Source: Streptococcus sp. DTU_2020_1001019_1_SI_AUS_MUR_006
Lineage (GTDB): Bacteria > Bacillota > Bacilli > Lactobacillales > Streptococcaceae
Direction: 5' to 3'
Length of the DNA: 64,000 nucleotides
Assembly (NCBI RefSeq): GCF_032340315.1
Contig: NZ_CP135436.1
Coordinates: 1,943,501 to 2,007,500, forward strand
Shown here: positions 1-8,826 of the stretch, piece by piece
How positions within the stretch are numbered: position 1 is the stretch's first letter
How the letters are laid out: every line of letters starts with the position of its first letter
The notes under the pieces: generated by a model
Databases searched by the model: none
Seen by the model: only the letters and a program-made list of their open reading frames with translations
Told to the model about the DNA's origin: nothing
Position numbers and translations under genes: made by a program

Positions 1-267
1 AAGGACTGTCAATTTAGGCATAAGACTGCGTTCTTCAGGTAGATAACCAATGCGAGCATAGGTCTCCTGACGAATGTCTTGACCATCAAGCTCAATCTCC
101 CCTTGATAGTCTAAAAATTTCAAAATACTGTGAAAAATAGTTGTTTTCCCAGCTCCATTTTTACCAACCAGCCCTAAAATACGCCCTGGTCTTGCTTGAA
201 AGTCAACACCAAACAAAACTTGCTTAGGCCCAAAACTTTTCTCTAGATTTCTTACTTCGAGCATCAT
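1..267 (-). CDS. ABC transporter ATP-binding protein (N-terminal part)
   Basis: This is the first 89 codons of an ABC ATPase whose 3' part lies beyond the left edge. The N-terminus reads MLEVRNLEKSFG, and a Walker A motif GLVGKNGAGKTT sits near residues 33-44. The Q-loop region GYLPEERSLMPKLTV resembles ABC-2 exporters of the EcsA/YhaQ/NatA kind. Two adjacent ATG codons (264 and 267) follow a GGAGG ribosome binding site; either could be used. The partner permease is expected to the left but is not seen, so substrate and exact subfamily are unknown. Confidence 0.85.
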   Translation of the reverse strand, partial: MMLEVRNLEKSFGPKQVLFGVDFQARPGRILGLVGKNGAGKTTIFHSILKFLDYQGEIELDGQDIRQETYARIGYLPEERSLMPKLTVL

Positions 268-591
268 CCACCTCCGAAATTTATTGCACTCATTATACTC
301 CTTTTTGATAGCATTTACAATGATTTATGTACATTTTTAAAACTTAATTTCAAGAAGGATATTTACTGGATAGGAACTTTATTGGCTCATCACCAAGCAT
401 TTTAGTCCTCCAGATTTTAAGTGATAAATTTATTATACTCATTTCTTGATAAATCCGTTGGCTATGTCCTCAAATGTTCATTTTCAGTCCTGAATTGTTA
501 CTACTAATCTTCATCATCCTGCCTAGCTTATCGTGCTATTTTATGGTATATTTTTGATAGACTATAGATTATCTTAGGCTAGGAATCTGAT
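268..591. other. Intergenic region between divergent genes
   Basis: About 320 AT-rich bases separate the divergent ABC ATPase and the hydrolase. Both promoters should lie here. I could not identify a convincing sigma-70 pair, a repeat or a further ORF. Confidence 0.4.
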
Positions 592-1497
592 ATGAAAAAA
601 AGACTTAAACTCGAACCAAACAACAATAACTTAATCATTTGGGAAGCTGAACAGCCAAAAGCCATTCTTCAGCTTGTACATGGCATGGTAGAATACGTAG
701 AACGATATGAAGAATTTGCTCTAGCCATGAATAACGAAGGCTTTACTGTTATCGGCCATGATCATCTCGGCCATGGTTATACTGCTCAAAATCCAAGTCA
801 ACTCGGAGTCTTTCCTGAATCTCCCGAGGAACTCATCGATGATATTGAAATAGTGACCTCTTTTATTCAAGAAAGCTATCCAGAACTTCCAATCGTCCTT
901 CTAGGGCATTCTATGGGTTCTCTTATGTGTCGCTATTATGTAGCCAAACGAAAACCACCTATCAATGCCTTGATTATCATGGCGACTGGTCAACAGCCTC
1001 AATTTCTGACTCGATTGGCTCTCATCCTAACAGAATGCATTCGACTTATAAAAGGGAATAAACACCGTAGTAAACTCCTGACCTATCTATCAACTGATAG
1101 CTTTAATCGAACTATTAAGCATCCTAAAACATCTGTCGATTGGCTCTCAAAAAATGAGGAATCCAATCATGCTTATCTGAAGGATCCATTCTGTCAATTC
1201 ATACCTACTATTCCCATGTACAGAGCCATTTTTTACTTCTCTAATCAAGTAGCGAGTAAACAAGTGATCGATGAGATTCCAACCCAACTCCCAATTCTCG
1301 TGATTTCAGGACAAGAAGACCCTCTAGGCGAAAATGGTAAAGGTATAGAGAGATTTGTAAAACTCCTAAAGGCTTCACATTCGAAAGTAAGCCTTCGATT
1401 AGTTGAAGAGGCTCGTCACGAAATTCTAAACGAAATCAATCGACAAGATACTTACCACTTCTTAGCTGATTGGATGGCAAAAAACATCGATGTCTGA
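592..1497 (+). CDS. Alpha/beta hydrolase (lysophospholipase / monoacylglycerol lipase type)
   Basis: A 301-aa cytosolic serine hydrolase with no signal peptide. The oxyanion segment LVHGMVEYVERYE lies near residues 28-40. The nucleophile elbow GHSMG is at 105-109 with Ser107. The acid is the Asp of GQEDPLG, and the catalytic His is in EEARHEIL near the C-terminus, so the triad is complete. This is the Hydrolase_4 arrangement of bacterial lysophospholipases and monoacylglycerol lipases; the natural substrate cannot be read from sequence. It is monocistronic, with its own terminator downstream. The ribosome binding site is weak (AGGA about 8 nt upstream). Confidence 0.85.
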   Translation: MKKRLKLEPNNNNLIIWEAEQPKAILQLVHGMVEYVERYEEFALAMNNEGFTVIGHDHLGHGYTAQNPSQLGVFPESPEELIDDIEIVTSFIQESYPELPIVLLGHSMGSLMCRYYVAKRKPPINALIIMATGQQPQFLTRLALILTECIRLIKGNKHRSKLLTYLSTDSFNRTIKHPKTSVDWLSKNEESNHAYLKDPFCQFIPTIPMYRAIFYFSNQVASKQVIDEIPTQLPILVISGQEDPLGENGKGIERFVKLLKASHSKVSLRLVEEARHEILNEINRQDTYHFLADWMAKNIDV

Positions 1498-1547
1498 TCA
1501 TCTTGTAACACTATTAAAAAAGAGTTATTTCTCCGTCAATTTGATTC

Positions 1548-1577
1548 AATCATCAGGCTAAAACTTGATGATTTTTT
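1548..1577 (+). terminator. Rho-independent terminator of the hydrolase gene
   Basis: An 8-bp perfect stem (AATCATCA / TGATGATT) is followed by a run of T, 50 bp after the hydrolase stop codon. Confidence 0.75.
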
Positions 1578-1581
1578 CTAC

Positions 1582-1608
1582 TAAAAAATCCATCCCTAGG
1601 GATGGATT
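1582..1608 (-). terminator. Terminator of pheT
   Basis: A perfect 22-bp palindrome (1587-1608, centre CCCTAGGG) lies 8 bp beyond the pheT stop. On the minus strand it is followed by six T, giving a strong intrinsic terminator. Confidence 0.8.
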
Positions 1609-1616
1609 GAAAATTT

Positions 1617-4022
1617 TTAACGCACTTCTGCATTCACTTTTTCTTCGAGTGATGCTTGGATTTTTTCCATGTAGCGTGCGACTTCTTCGTCGGTTAAACT
1701 ATCTTCTGGATTTTGGAAGGTCAAGCTATAAGCCATAGACTTCATTCCGATACCCAGTTTTTCACCTGAGAAGACGTCGAAGAGTTTGATATCTGTCAAA
1801 CGTTTCACGCCTGCAGCTTGGATAGCGTCCACAACTTCTTGGTGAGTGACTTCTGCCTTGAGGAGAAGGGCAACGTCACGACTGACTGCTGGGAATTTAG
1901 TAATTTCCACAAATGGTGTGGCTGGTTGAAGGGTTTCTTCAATAGCTGAAAGGTTAAGCTCAGCTACATAAGTCTCTGGAATATCGTAAGCCTTAGCCGT
2001 CACAGGGTGCACTTGACCGAGGAAACCAAGAACTTGGTCCCCTAGTGAGATCAAGGCTGTACGTCCTGGGTGGAGGCTAGTGATTTCAGAGGTTGCTGTA
2101 TAGGTCACTTCAAGACCCAAGCGAGCAAAGAGGGCTTCCAAAATTCCTTTGGCATAGAAGAAGTCAACTGGAACAGCTGCAGTTTGGAAGTCTTTTTCAG
2201 CGACTAAACCTGTCAAGGCAAAGGCAAAGCTGTTGATTTCAGTTGGCAATTCTTCTTTTGGATTACCAGTTTGCTCGAAGACTTTTCCAATCTCATAAAG
2301 AGCCAAGTTTTTATTCTTACGTGCTACGTTGTAGGCAACTGTATCAAGGATACCTGAAACCATATTTTGGCGGAGAACTGAACGGTCCACAGTCATTGGC
2401 CACATGAGCTCTGTTAAGTTGCTTGGCTGAATCGTAAATTCAACGGCTTTTTCAGGAGTTGTAAGAGCATAGGTGATAATTTCTGTCAAACCTGCTCCCT
2501 CAGCGATGGTACGAACTTGACGGCGGAGTTTTTGTGTCGCAGTCAATTCACCAGCTGTTCCATCATCTTTTGGAAGACTAGTTGGCAAGCGGTCATAACC
2601 ATAGATACGAGCGATTTCTTCAAAAAGGTCCGCTTCGATAGTGATATCCCAACGGCGACGTGGAACGCTAACTGTGAAGGCTTCTGCATTTCCAGAAAGG
2701 CCAAAGCCAAGACGACGGAAGACATCCTCTACATCTGCGTAGGAAAGCTCTGTACCAAGGACACGATTAACGTCAGCAAGAGTTGAAGAAACTTCTACAT
2801 CAGATGTATCCAACTGGCCTGCTGAAACAATGCCCTTACGCACGGTCGCACCAGCCAATTCAGCAATCATACTTGCTGCTGCATCAAGGGCTTCATTAAC
2901 GGTTGCCACATTGATACCTTTTTCAAAGCGTGAAGATGATTCTGAGCGAAGGTTGAGACGACCACTTGTCTTACGGATAGATTTGCCATTGAAGATAGCA
3001 GCTTCAAGAACTACACGAGTAGACTTTTCAGAGATTTCTGTAGCTTGTCCACCCATAACACCTGCAAGAGCTACTGGTTTATCAGCAACAGTGATCACTA
3101 AGTCATTTGTTTCCAAGTCACGCTCTTCACCGTCCAAGGTTACCAATTTTTCACCTTCACGCGCTTCACGCACACGGATCTCGCTTCCTTCAAAGGTATC
3201 GAAGTCAAAGGCATGCATCGGCTGACCAAAGTAAAGCAAGATATAGTTGGTCACGTCGACCACATTATTGATTGGACGGATACCTTCGTTCATGAGAAGG
3301 TTTTGCAACCATTGTGGACTTGGTGCGATGGTCACATTATCCAAGATACGAGCAGCATAGTAAGGCGCCTTGTCTGTCTCAATGCTGACAGAAAGAGCAT
3401 CGGCTGCAGCTTGGTCTGTTTCTGTTAAGGTAAATTCTTTAAAGTTGACTGCCTTGTCATAGATAGCGGCTACTTCGTGCGCTACCCCACGCATAGAAAG
3501 AGCATCTGCACGGTTTGGCGTGATAGAAAGTTCGATGATTTCATCATCCAAGTCTAGGTAAGAGAATACTTCCTCACCTGGAACGGCATCTTGAGGCAAG
3601 ATTTGGATGCCATCTGCGAATTCCTTTGGTACAACTGAGTCAGAAATCCCCAATTCACCAAGTGAGCAGATCATTCCGAGAGATTCTAAACCACGGATTT
3701 TCCCTTTTTTGATTTTGTAATTGTCAGCGATACGAGCTCCCGGAAGAGCCACCATGACCTTGATGCCTGCACGCACATTCGGTGCACCACAAACGATTTG
3801 ACGGGCTTCTTCTTCGCCAACGTTAACCTGACAAACATGGAGGTGAGTTTCTGGCACATCTTCGCAAGACAAGACATCACCGACGACAATTTTTGAGAGA
3901 CCAGCAGCAGGTGAGTCGACACCTTCTACCTCAATCCCTGTAGTTGACATTTTCTCAGCCAACTCTTGTGATGGCACATCAATGTCCACCAATTCTTTTA
4001 ACCATTTGTATGATACTAACAT
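1617..4022 (-). CDS. pheT: Phenylalanyl-tRNA synthetase beta subunit
   Basis: 801 aa, the usual length for bacterial PheT, which with PheS forms the (alphabeta)2 enzyme that charges tRNA-Phe. The N-terminus [13 protein letters not shown] is typical. An OB-fold tRNA-binding domain follows (about 40-150, with [12 protein letters not shown]). The B3/4 editing and B5 domains come next ([29 protein letters not shown]). A C-terminal ferredoxin-like anticodon-binding domain includes the motif [12 protein letters not shown]. No convincing Shine-Dalgarno precedes the ATG; the start overlaps the stop of the 26-codon ORF at 4016-4096, suggesting coupled translation. It is co-directional with pheS and probably under the same T-box. 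Confidence 0.97.
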   Translation of the reverse strand: MLVSYKWLKELVDIDVPSQELAEKMSTTGIEVEGVDSPAAGLSKIVVGDVLSCEDVPETHLHVCQVNVGEEEARQIVCGAPNVRAGIKVMVALPGARIADNYKIKKGKIRGLESLGMICSLGELGISDSVVPKEFADGIQILPQDAVPGEEVFSYLDLDDEIIELSITPNRADALSMRGVAHEVAAIYDKAVNFKEFTLTETDQAAADALSVSIETDKAPYYAARILDNVTIAPSPQWLQNLLMNEGIRPINNVVDVTNYILLYFGQPMHAFDFDTFEGSEIRVREAREGEKLVTLDGEERDLETNDLVITVADKPVALAGVMGGQATEISEKSTRVVLEAAIFNGKSIRKTSGRLNLRSESSSRFEKGINVATVNEALDAAASMIAELAGATVRKGIVSAGQLDTSDVEVSSTLADVNRVLGTELSYADVEDVFRRLGFGLSGNAEAFTVSVPRRRWDITIEADLFEEIARIYGYDRLPTSLPKDDGTAGELTATQKLRRQVRTIAEGAGLTEIITYALTTPEKAVEFTIQPSNLTELMWPMTVDRSVLRQNMVSGILDTVAYNVARKNKNLALYEIGKVFEQTGNPKEELPTEINSFAFALTGLVAEKDFQTAAVPVDFFYAKGILEALFARLGLEVTYTATSEITSLHPGRTALISLGDQVLGFLGQVHPVTAKAYDIPETYVAELNLSAIEETLQPATPFVEITKFPAVSRDVALLLKAEVTHQEVVDAIQAAGVKRLTDIKLFDVFSGEKLGIGMKSMAYSLTFQNPEDSLTDEEVARYMEKIQASLEEKVNAEVR

Positions 4023-4096
4023 AATTCTGATCGTAAGATCTCATCAATCGAGACCTTTTCAATTCCTTTCTTTTTCTTCGAGTAAGCTCTTGCCAT
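4016..4096 (-). CDS. Small 26-aa lysine-rich ORF overlapping the pheT start
   Basis: ATG at 4096 opens a 26-codon frame that begins [16 protein letters not shown] and ends RSELC-stop. The TAG stop (4018-4016) lies just inside the pheT start, in the arrangement ATGTTAG. A GGTGAG Shine-Dalgarno-like sequence sits immediately upstream, with an in-frame TGA two codons before the ATG, so this is not the tail of a longer gene. It lies 56 bp after pheS. I know no family for it. It may be a leader peptide that delivers ribosomes to pheT, or a real micropeptide. Supported only by reading the DNA. Confidence 0.45.
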   Translation of the reverse strand: MARAYSKKKKGIEKVSIDEILRSELC

Positions 4097-4152
4097 TTCT
4101 CACCGAGAGGAAATGACTAAAACTGTATAGGATTGTGTTTCAGGTTTCAAGC

Positions 4153-5199
4153 TTATTTAAACTGTTCTGAGAAGCGGACATCTCCTTGGTAGAATCCACG
4201 GATATCGTTGATTCCGTAACGAAGCATAGCTACACGTTCTTGTCCAAGACCAAAGGCAAAGCCAGAGTAGACAGTTGCATCGATACCACTCATCTCAAGG
4301 ACACGTGGGTGAACCATACCGGCACCCATAATCTCGATCCAACCAGTTTTCTTACATACGTTACAGCCGCCTCCTCCACACTTAAAGCATGAAACATCAA
4401 CCTCAACAGAAGGCTCTGTGAACGGGAAGTAAGATGGACGCAAACGGATTTGGCGCTCTTCACCAAACATTTTTTGTACAATCAACTGGAGGGTTCCTTG
4501 AAGGTCAGCCATAGAGATGTTTTTCCCAACAACCAAACCTTCGATTTGGTGGAATTGGTGACTGTGGGTCGCATCGTCCGTATCACGACGAAACACACGT
4601 CCTGGTGAGATCATTTTCAAAGGACCTTTAGAGAAATCATGAGCATCCATTGCACGCGCCTGAACTGGAGATGTGTGGGTACGGAGCAAGATTTCTTCTG
4701 TGATGTAGAAAGTGTCCTGCATATCACGGGCTGGGTGGTCTTTTGGAAGATTCATACGTTCAAAGTTGTAGTAGTCTTGCTCCACTTCAAATCCATCCAC
4801 AACTTGGTAACCCATACCAATGAAGATATCTTCGATTTCTTCACTAGTTTGTGTAAGAACGTGACGGTGACCAGTCGCAACTGGACGACCTGGAAGTGTC
4901 ACATCGATGCTTTCACTTGCTAATTGAGCTTCCACTTTCTTTTCTTCCAAGAGCTTAGCTGTTTCTTCAAAGGCAGCTGTTAGGACATCACGAGCCTCAT
5001 TGACGTGTTTTCCGATAACAGGACGCATTTCTGCTGATACGTCCTTCATCCCTTTGAGGATTTCAGTAAGCGACCCTTTTTTACCAAGGACAGAAACACG
5101 CAATTCTTGCATCTCTTTTTCATTTTCAGCAGTAATCTGCTTCAAGCTAGCTAGCGTTTCTTCACGAAGCGCTTTTAATTGTTCTTCAATAGTTGACAT
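4153..5199 (-). CDS. pheS: Phenylalanyl-tRNA synthetase alpha subunit
   Basis: 348 aa. The chosen start is the ATG at 5199, behind ATGGAGGA; a longer in-frame version would run into the T-box and is unlikely. An N-terminal coiled coil ([15 protein letters not shown], about 1-90) is followed by the class II catalytic core. Motif 2 contains the segments [20 protein letters not shown] and QIEGLVV. A Cys-rich insertion [16 protein letters not shown] follows, and motif 3 is [14 protein letters not shown]. Together with PheT it makes Phe-tRNA. Expression is predicted to depend on uncharged tRNA-Phe through the upstream T-box. Confidence 0.97.
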   Translation of the reverse strand: MSTIEEQLKALREETLASLKQITAENEKEMQELRVSVLGKKGSLTEILKGMKDVSAEMRPVIGKHVNEARDVLTAAFEETAKLLEEKKVEAQLASESIDVTLPGRPVATGHRHVLTQTSEEIEDIFIGMGYQVVDGFEVEQDYYNFERMNLPKDHPARDMQDTFYITEEILLRTHTSPVQARAMDAHDFSKGPLKMISPGRVFRRDTDDATHSHQFHQIEGLVVGKNISMADLQGTLQLIVQKMFGEERQIRLRPSYFPFTEPSVEVDVSCFKCGGGGCNVCKKTGWIEIMGAGMVHPRVLEMSGIDATVYSGFAFGLGQERVAMLRYGINDIRGFYQGDVRFSEQFK

Positions 5200-5225
5200 A
5201 ATTCCTCCATCAGTCTCTCGTAGAT

Positions 5226-5428
5226 AAAAAGAAAACCACATGCCAAAAACTCCATTCGGAGCGTTGACACGCGGTACCATCCGTTTTTATCTGACAAGTC
5301 AGACCTTTATTTCTGAATCCATAGGCAAGTGAATTCACCCAGCTTTCATATAGAGAGCTTTCAGTCACGGCTCTCCTCCCTGATATACTTCCCCTGAGAT
5401 ACTAGTCTTGCAGATTCCTATTTAATTA
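5226..5428 (-). promoter_or_regulatory. T-box leader of pheS (Phe, UUC specifier)
   Basis: Read on the minus strand, the leader contains the T-box core GGATGGTACCGCGTG (complement of about 5269-5283). The CCGCGTG of this core can pair with CATGTGG to form a terminator stem followed by TTTTCTTTTT (5235-5226). An upstream stem-loop contains GGGTGAATTCAC, which places UUC, a Phe codon, as the specifier (5333-5331). Known behaviour: uncharged tRNA binds specifier and T-box and favours the antiterminator. The Stem I details were not folded computationally. Confidence 0.85.
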
Positions 5429-5434
5429 TTATTC

Positions 5435-5463
5435 ATTTTATCAAATTTTAAGTAATCTTGCAA
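5435..5463 (-). promoter_or_regulatory. Promoter of the pheS leader
   Basis: TTGCAA (5463-5458), a 17-bp spacer and TAAAAT (5440-5435) on the minus strand, just upstream of the T-box and just past the end of dacB. Confidence 0.6.
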
Positions 5464-5475
5464 GATGTTTTGCGA

Positions 5476-6192
5476 CTAATCAACATAGTCTCCACCTTCA
5501 AAACCGTAATACTCTTCCAAACTGAGGCCACTTGCTGCAATTTCTTTGGCTTCTTTGCCAACATAGCGAAGGTGCCATTCTTCAGCCATATATCCTGTTT
5601 CTTTTTCCTTACCTTTAAGATAACGAACTACAAAGCCATAGTCAGCAGCATGATCCAAGAGCCATTGAGCTGCTTTTTCTTCTGTCACTAAGTCTCCATC
5701 TGTGCCGATAAGGTCAAAAGCAAGACCAGTTTGGTGTTCACTATATCCAGGTCGTGCAGAATAGCGGTCAGCCTCTGCCTTTCCGTCTTGATTGACATAA
5801 TCTTGATACAATTTAACCTGAGTCTCATAACTTCTAAATCCACTATAGTGGTCGCTGATTGGGAAACCTGCTTGCTGCATAGCTGCAATAAGTTTCAACA
5901 GTTCTGCCTTAGCGGTAGGATTTTCTCCTGGATTATAATCTTTAGATAAGGGATAGTGTTTATTAGCGATAACAATTTCATCGTACTTGCCTTGAATGCT
6001 ATAGTAATCTCCCTTATTGACCACTTCCGCTTTCTTTTGACTAGCTTCCTGAGATTTACTTCCCGCGGTTCCTTCTTGTACAGTCTTTTGCTCTGAAGAA
6101 GCTTTTGCGTCAGAAGTTGCTGGTTTTTCTTGCGAACAAGCCGCCAATGTTAGGGCTAGTAGTCCAGACAAGATAAGGTATCTTTTTTTCAT
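5476..6192 (-). CDS. dacB: L,D-carboxypeptidase lipoprotein (M15B, LdcB/DacB)
   Basis: 238 aa, the length I recall for pneumococcal DacB. A lipoprotein signal with lipobox LAAC makes Cys19 the lipidated residue, so the enzyme should sit on the outer face of the membrane. A low-complexity linker precedes the peptidase domain. The M15B/VanY zinc site is visible as SEHQTGLAFD (His and Asp ligands) and EEWHLRYVG (third His, catalytic Glu). Substrate-binding segments SDHYSGFRSYETQ and YSARPGYSEH are present. The family trims the terminal D-Ala of peptidoglycan tetrapeptides. It is followed by pheS transcribed from its own promoter; the HIT gene lies 11 bp upstream, probably in the same transcript. 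Confidence 0.92.
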   Translation of the reverse strand: MKKRYLILSGLLALTLAACSQEKPATSDAKASSEQKTVQEGTAGSKSQEASQKKAEVVNKGDYYSIQGKYDEIVIANKHYPLSKDYNPGENPTAKAELLKLIAAMQQAGFPISDHYSGFRSYETQVKLYQDYVNQDGKAEADRYSARPGYSEHQTGLAFDLIGTDGDLVTEEKAAQWLLDHAADYGFVVRYLKGKEKETGYMAEEWHLRYVGKEAKEIAASGLSLEEYYGFEGGDYVD

Positions 6193-6203
6193 GATTTATC
6201 CTT

Positions 6204-6665
6204 TCATATGATAACTTTATCCAATTCAACGGATAAAGTTTGAATTAAGTTTTCTAATTGTTTCGGTTGCGCTTGGCAATCTTCTGCTGCCATTTCTTCC
6301 AAAGGAACCCACCAGACTGGACCACGTCCATTAAGACCGTGCCCCTTCATATCACCAGCTCGTCTAGGAAAAATATGCCAATGAACATGGGCATCTCCAT
6401 TTCCCAACAACTCTATATTCATCTTTTCAGCAGAAAAAGCTTTAGAGACAGCTTCCTGCACCAAACTCATTTCCTCTAAAAAACGAAGTCTGACACTTGG
6501 ATCTAGATGATGTAGTTCTGTGACATGTTCCTTGGCTAAGAATAGAGTGTAACCTTCAAAATACTGGTGGTCACCAATGACAACATATCCTGTTTCTAAC
6601 TCCTTGACAAAGTAGGGATTGTCACCAGACTTGATGAGTTCAATTCGTTGACAGATGAGGCACAT
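6204..6665 (-). CDS. HIT family protein (nucleotide hydrolase)
   Basis: 153 aa. The histidine triad HVHWHIFPR gives the family identity; its middle region binds nucleotide phosphate. An N-terminal pair of cysteines (MCLICQR) is seen in many streptococcal members. Family members hydrolyse dinucleoside polyphosphates or AMP conjugates; the exact substrate is unknown. The start has a good ribosome binding site (AAAGGAGA). It lies 11 bp upstream of dacB on the same strand. Confidence 0.88.
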   Translation of the reverse strand: MCLICQRIELIKSGDNPYFVKELETGYVVIGDHQYFEGYTLFLAKEHVTELHHLDPSVRLRFLEEMSLVQEAVSKAFSAEKMNIELLGNGDAHVHWHIFPRRAGDMKGHGLNGRGPVWWVPLEEMAAEDCQAQPKQLENLIQTLSVELDKVII

Positions 6666-6718
6666 AAGTTTCTCCTTTCAACTCTAAAAAGGTGTGATTA
6701 AGGTCAAAGAGTCGGTGT

Positions 6719-7675
6719 TTATAGGTCATCATTCCCCTCCCTCTTATCTTTATGAAATAAAATCTTAATCTTATTTAAAAATGGAATAACTTTAAAATAA
6801 TTTCTTAAGCGTCTCTCACTTAACTTAGGTCCCTGTAGTTTTCTATATTCTTCGATATAAATTGTAGATACTTTACCAATTTCACTTTCCCCGAAAATAA
6901 TAGCTTTTGAAATTACTTCACCAAGACTTAGACAAAATGAAACCATTCCAACAAGCAGAGCAATAGAAAAATTATTATACAAATAATACGCTATTCCAGC
7001 ATCAACTGCGGCAATAACGAAAAGGAGTACTGTAATGCGTATTTCAGATTTTCTATCATCGCTTTCATTAATACTCAATTCTGGGAGTAAAAAAATTAAG
7101 GTTACAATAACAATCAACCAATAAGCTAATAACAAAGAGAATCCAGTGGGTTGTTCGATAAAACTCTTATACCCAGAGTATATGAAAAATAGCTGAAGTA
7201 ATAACATCGCATACTGAAATAAATTAAACCATATTTTAGCTGAATTTATGAGCGGAATATTATTTTCTACTTTAATATCTAGTAATCGTTTAGAAATTTG
7301 TATCCGATGAGCTAGTTCTTTTAAATCTTCTATTTGAAGTATTTGAGAAGCAAGTTTTTTCTCTATAATTTCTATTTGATACCACACATATCCATCATCT
7401 TCTATCCACTGATATTTTCCAAAAGTTTTTATTTTTCGTCCATACGGATTAATCTTTTGAGAAATTTTAAAAAGTAGTTTTTCTAGATCTGGATTAGTAA
7501 TTCCTTTATCGACCAGTTCATCAGCATAAACAACTAGTTCTTTAAAGTTTTCTTGTTTATTTTCATACACATACTTACGATAGTCCTCTTTTTTCTTTTG
7601 AAAATAAGCATACAAACTCGAAATCAACCCTGTTATTATAGCAGGCGTTGCTATTTGTTTCAGTATTTCATACAT
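6719..7675 (-). CDS. Unidentified multi-pass membrane protein
   Basis: 318 aa, not assigned to a family I recognise. A hydrophobic N-terminal segment (about 9-25) is followed by a charged Lys/Glu-rich cytosolic region (about 27-160). Four hydrophobic stretches come next (about 166-188, 197-218, 230-250, 253-277), then a basic C-terminal tail. The gene is much more AT-rich than the flanking housekeeping genes and starts 17 bp after the M42 peptidase stop with only a weak ribosome binding site. It may be a later insertion into the M42-HIT-dacB transcript. Confidence 0.7.
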   Translation of the reverse strand: MYEILKQIATPAIITGLISSLYAYFQKKKEDYRKYVYENKQENFKELVVYADELVDKGITNPDLEKLLFKISQKINPYGRKIKTFGKYQWIEDDGYVWYQIEIIEKKLASQILQIEDLKELAHRIQISKRLLDIKVENNIPLINSAKIWFNLFQYAMLLLQLFFIYSGYKSFIEQPTGFSLLLAYWLIVIVTLIFLLPELSINESDDRKSEIRITVLLFVIAAVDAGIAYYLYNNFSIALLVGMVSFCLSLGEVISKAIIFGESEIGKVSTIYIEEYRKLQGPKLSERRLRNYFKVIPFLNKIKILFHKDKREGNDDL

Positions 7676-7692
7676 AGTACTTTATCGACTCT

Positions 7693-8730
7693 TCAGTCCA
7701 CCAACTCACTCTTGAGATAGGCGTCCACCATACGCTCAGTAGCCACTACAGAATCAATATGAGTACGCTCGTAAGAATGGCTTGATTCAATACCTGCTCC
7801 TAGAAGAGCATGCTTGACCTCTGCTCCAGCTGACATCGCTGCAGAGGCATCTGAACCATAAAATGGATAAATATCTAGCTTAAATGGAATGTCTTGCTCT
7901 TTTGCGAGAGCTACCAAGTGTTGACGGAATTCATAGTGGTAAGGACCAGAAGCATCTTTGACACAGATTGACACTGTGTACTCATCCGTCTGCTGGTCAT
8001 CTCCCATTGCTCCCATATCTACCGCTAGATATTCGACAACTTGACTTGGGATACTTGAGTTAGCACCATGCCCCACTTCTTCAAAGACTGAAAAGGCAAA
8101 ATGCGTAGTGACAGGAAGTTCAATCCCTTCTTCTTTGTATACTTTAAGGAGATTAAGGAGAATAGCTGCGCTGACCTTGTCATCCAAATGACGAGACTTG
8201 ATAAAGCCTGTCTCAGTCACGACAGTTCGAGGGTCAAAGCTGATAAAATCACCAACCTCGATACCGAGTGCGCGCGTTTCTTTTTCATTGGTTACTTTTT
8301 CATCCAAACGAACTTCCATATTGTCCTGTGTGCGTTCAGCAGTTCCAGCATCTTTATATACGTGGCAAGAAGTTTGGTGGATCAAAATCGTACCTGAAAC
8401 AGTTTTCCCTGTACTAGCTACATGGACCGTACAGTTTTCGCCTTCAATCATGTTCCAAGGATAACCACCGATACGGTCCATCTTGAGACGACCATCTGGT
8501 TTAACAGCGCGAACGATAGCTCCCAGGGTATCCACATGGGCGGTCACATAGCGTTGTTGCTCATTATTTTTACCTTTAATGGTAACGTTCACTCCACCCT
8601 TAGCCATGCGGACTGGTTGATAGCCTAGTTTTTCAAGCGTCTCAACTAGATAATTCGTAATTTCACGCGTAAAACCTGTTGGTGACGCAATAGCAGTTAG
8701 TTCTTTGATATATTCTACAGTTTGATTCAT
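7693..8730 (-). CDS. M42 family metallo-aminopeptidase (PepA / FrvX type)
   Basis: 345 aa cytosolic co-catalytic metallopeptidase. The zinc-binding pattern of M42 is complete: His in VTAHVDTLGAIV, Asp in SRHLDDKVSAAIL, the Glu pair in VFEEVGHGAN, Asp in VAVDMGAMGDD-type context, and His in SSHSYERTHID. The family cleaves N-terminal residues from peptides, often acidic ones. It fits the peptide-use cluster here (PepV, BrnQ). The start follows AGGTG. The symbol is left empty because streptococci carry more than one M42 paralogue. Confidence 0.88.
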   Translation of the reverse strand: MNQTVEYIKELTAIASPTGFTREITNYLVETLEKLGYQPVRMAKGGVNVTIKGKNNEQQRYVTAHVDTLGAIVRAVKPDGRLKMDRIGGYPWNMIEGENCTVHVASTGKTVSGTILIHQTSCHVYKDAGTAERTQDNMEVRLDEKVTNEKETRALGIEVGDFISFDPRTVVTETGFIKSRHLDDKVSAAILLNLLKVYKEEGIELPVTTHFAFSVFEEVGHGANSSIPSQVVEYLAVDMGAMGDDQQTDEYTVSICVKDASGPYHYEFRQHLVALAKEQDIPFKLDIYPFYGSDASAAMSAGAEVKHALLGAGIESSHSYERTHIDSVVATERMVDAYLKSELVD

Positions 8731-8783
8731 TTCTTCACCTCTTTTGCTACCTATTATAACACATTTATCATCGGATAAAAAAG

Positions 8784-8821
8784 AAAATCACTCCTGTAGA
8801 CTTAGCTACAAAAGTGATTTT
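8784..8821 (-). terminator. Terminator of brnQ
   Basis: The outer stem AAAATCACT / AGTGATTTT and inner pairing TGTAG / CTACA are followed on the minus strand by a T-rich tract. Confidence 0.75.
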
Positions 8822-8826
8822 AGTGA

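Noticed and set aside
2830..3225. 131-codon plus-strand frame opposite pheT
   Set aside because: It is antisense to a conserved synthetase gene, has no ribosome binding site or family resemblance, and arises from codon bias.
5200..5280. Upstream in-frame extension of pheS
   Set aside because: It would translate the T-box terminator; the ATG at 5199 has a proper ribosome binding site and gives the normal length.
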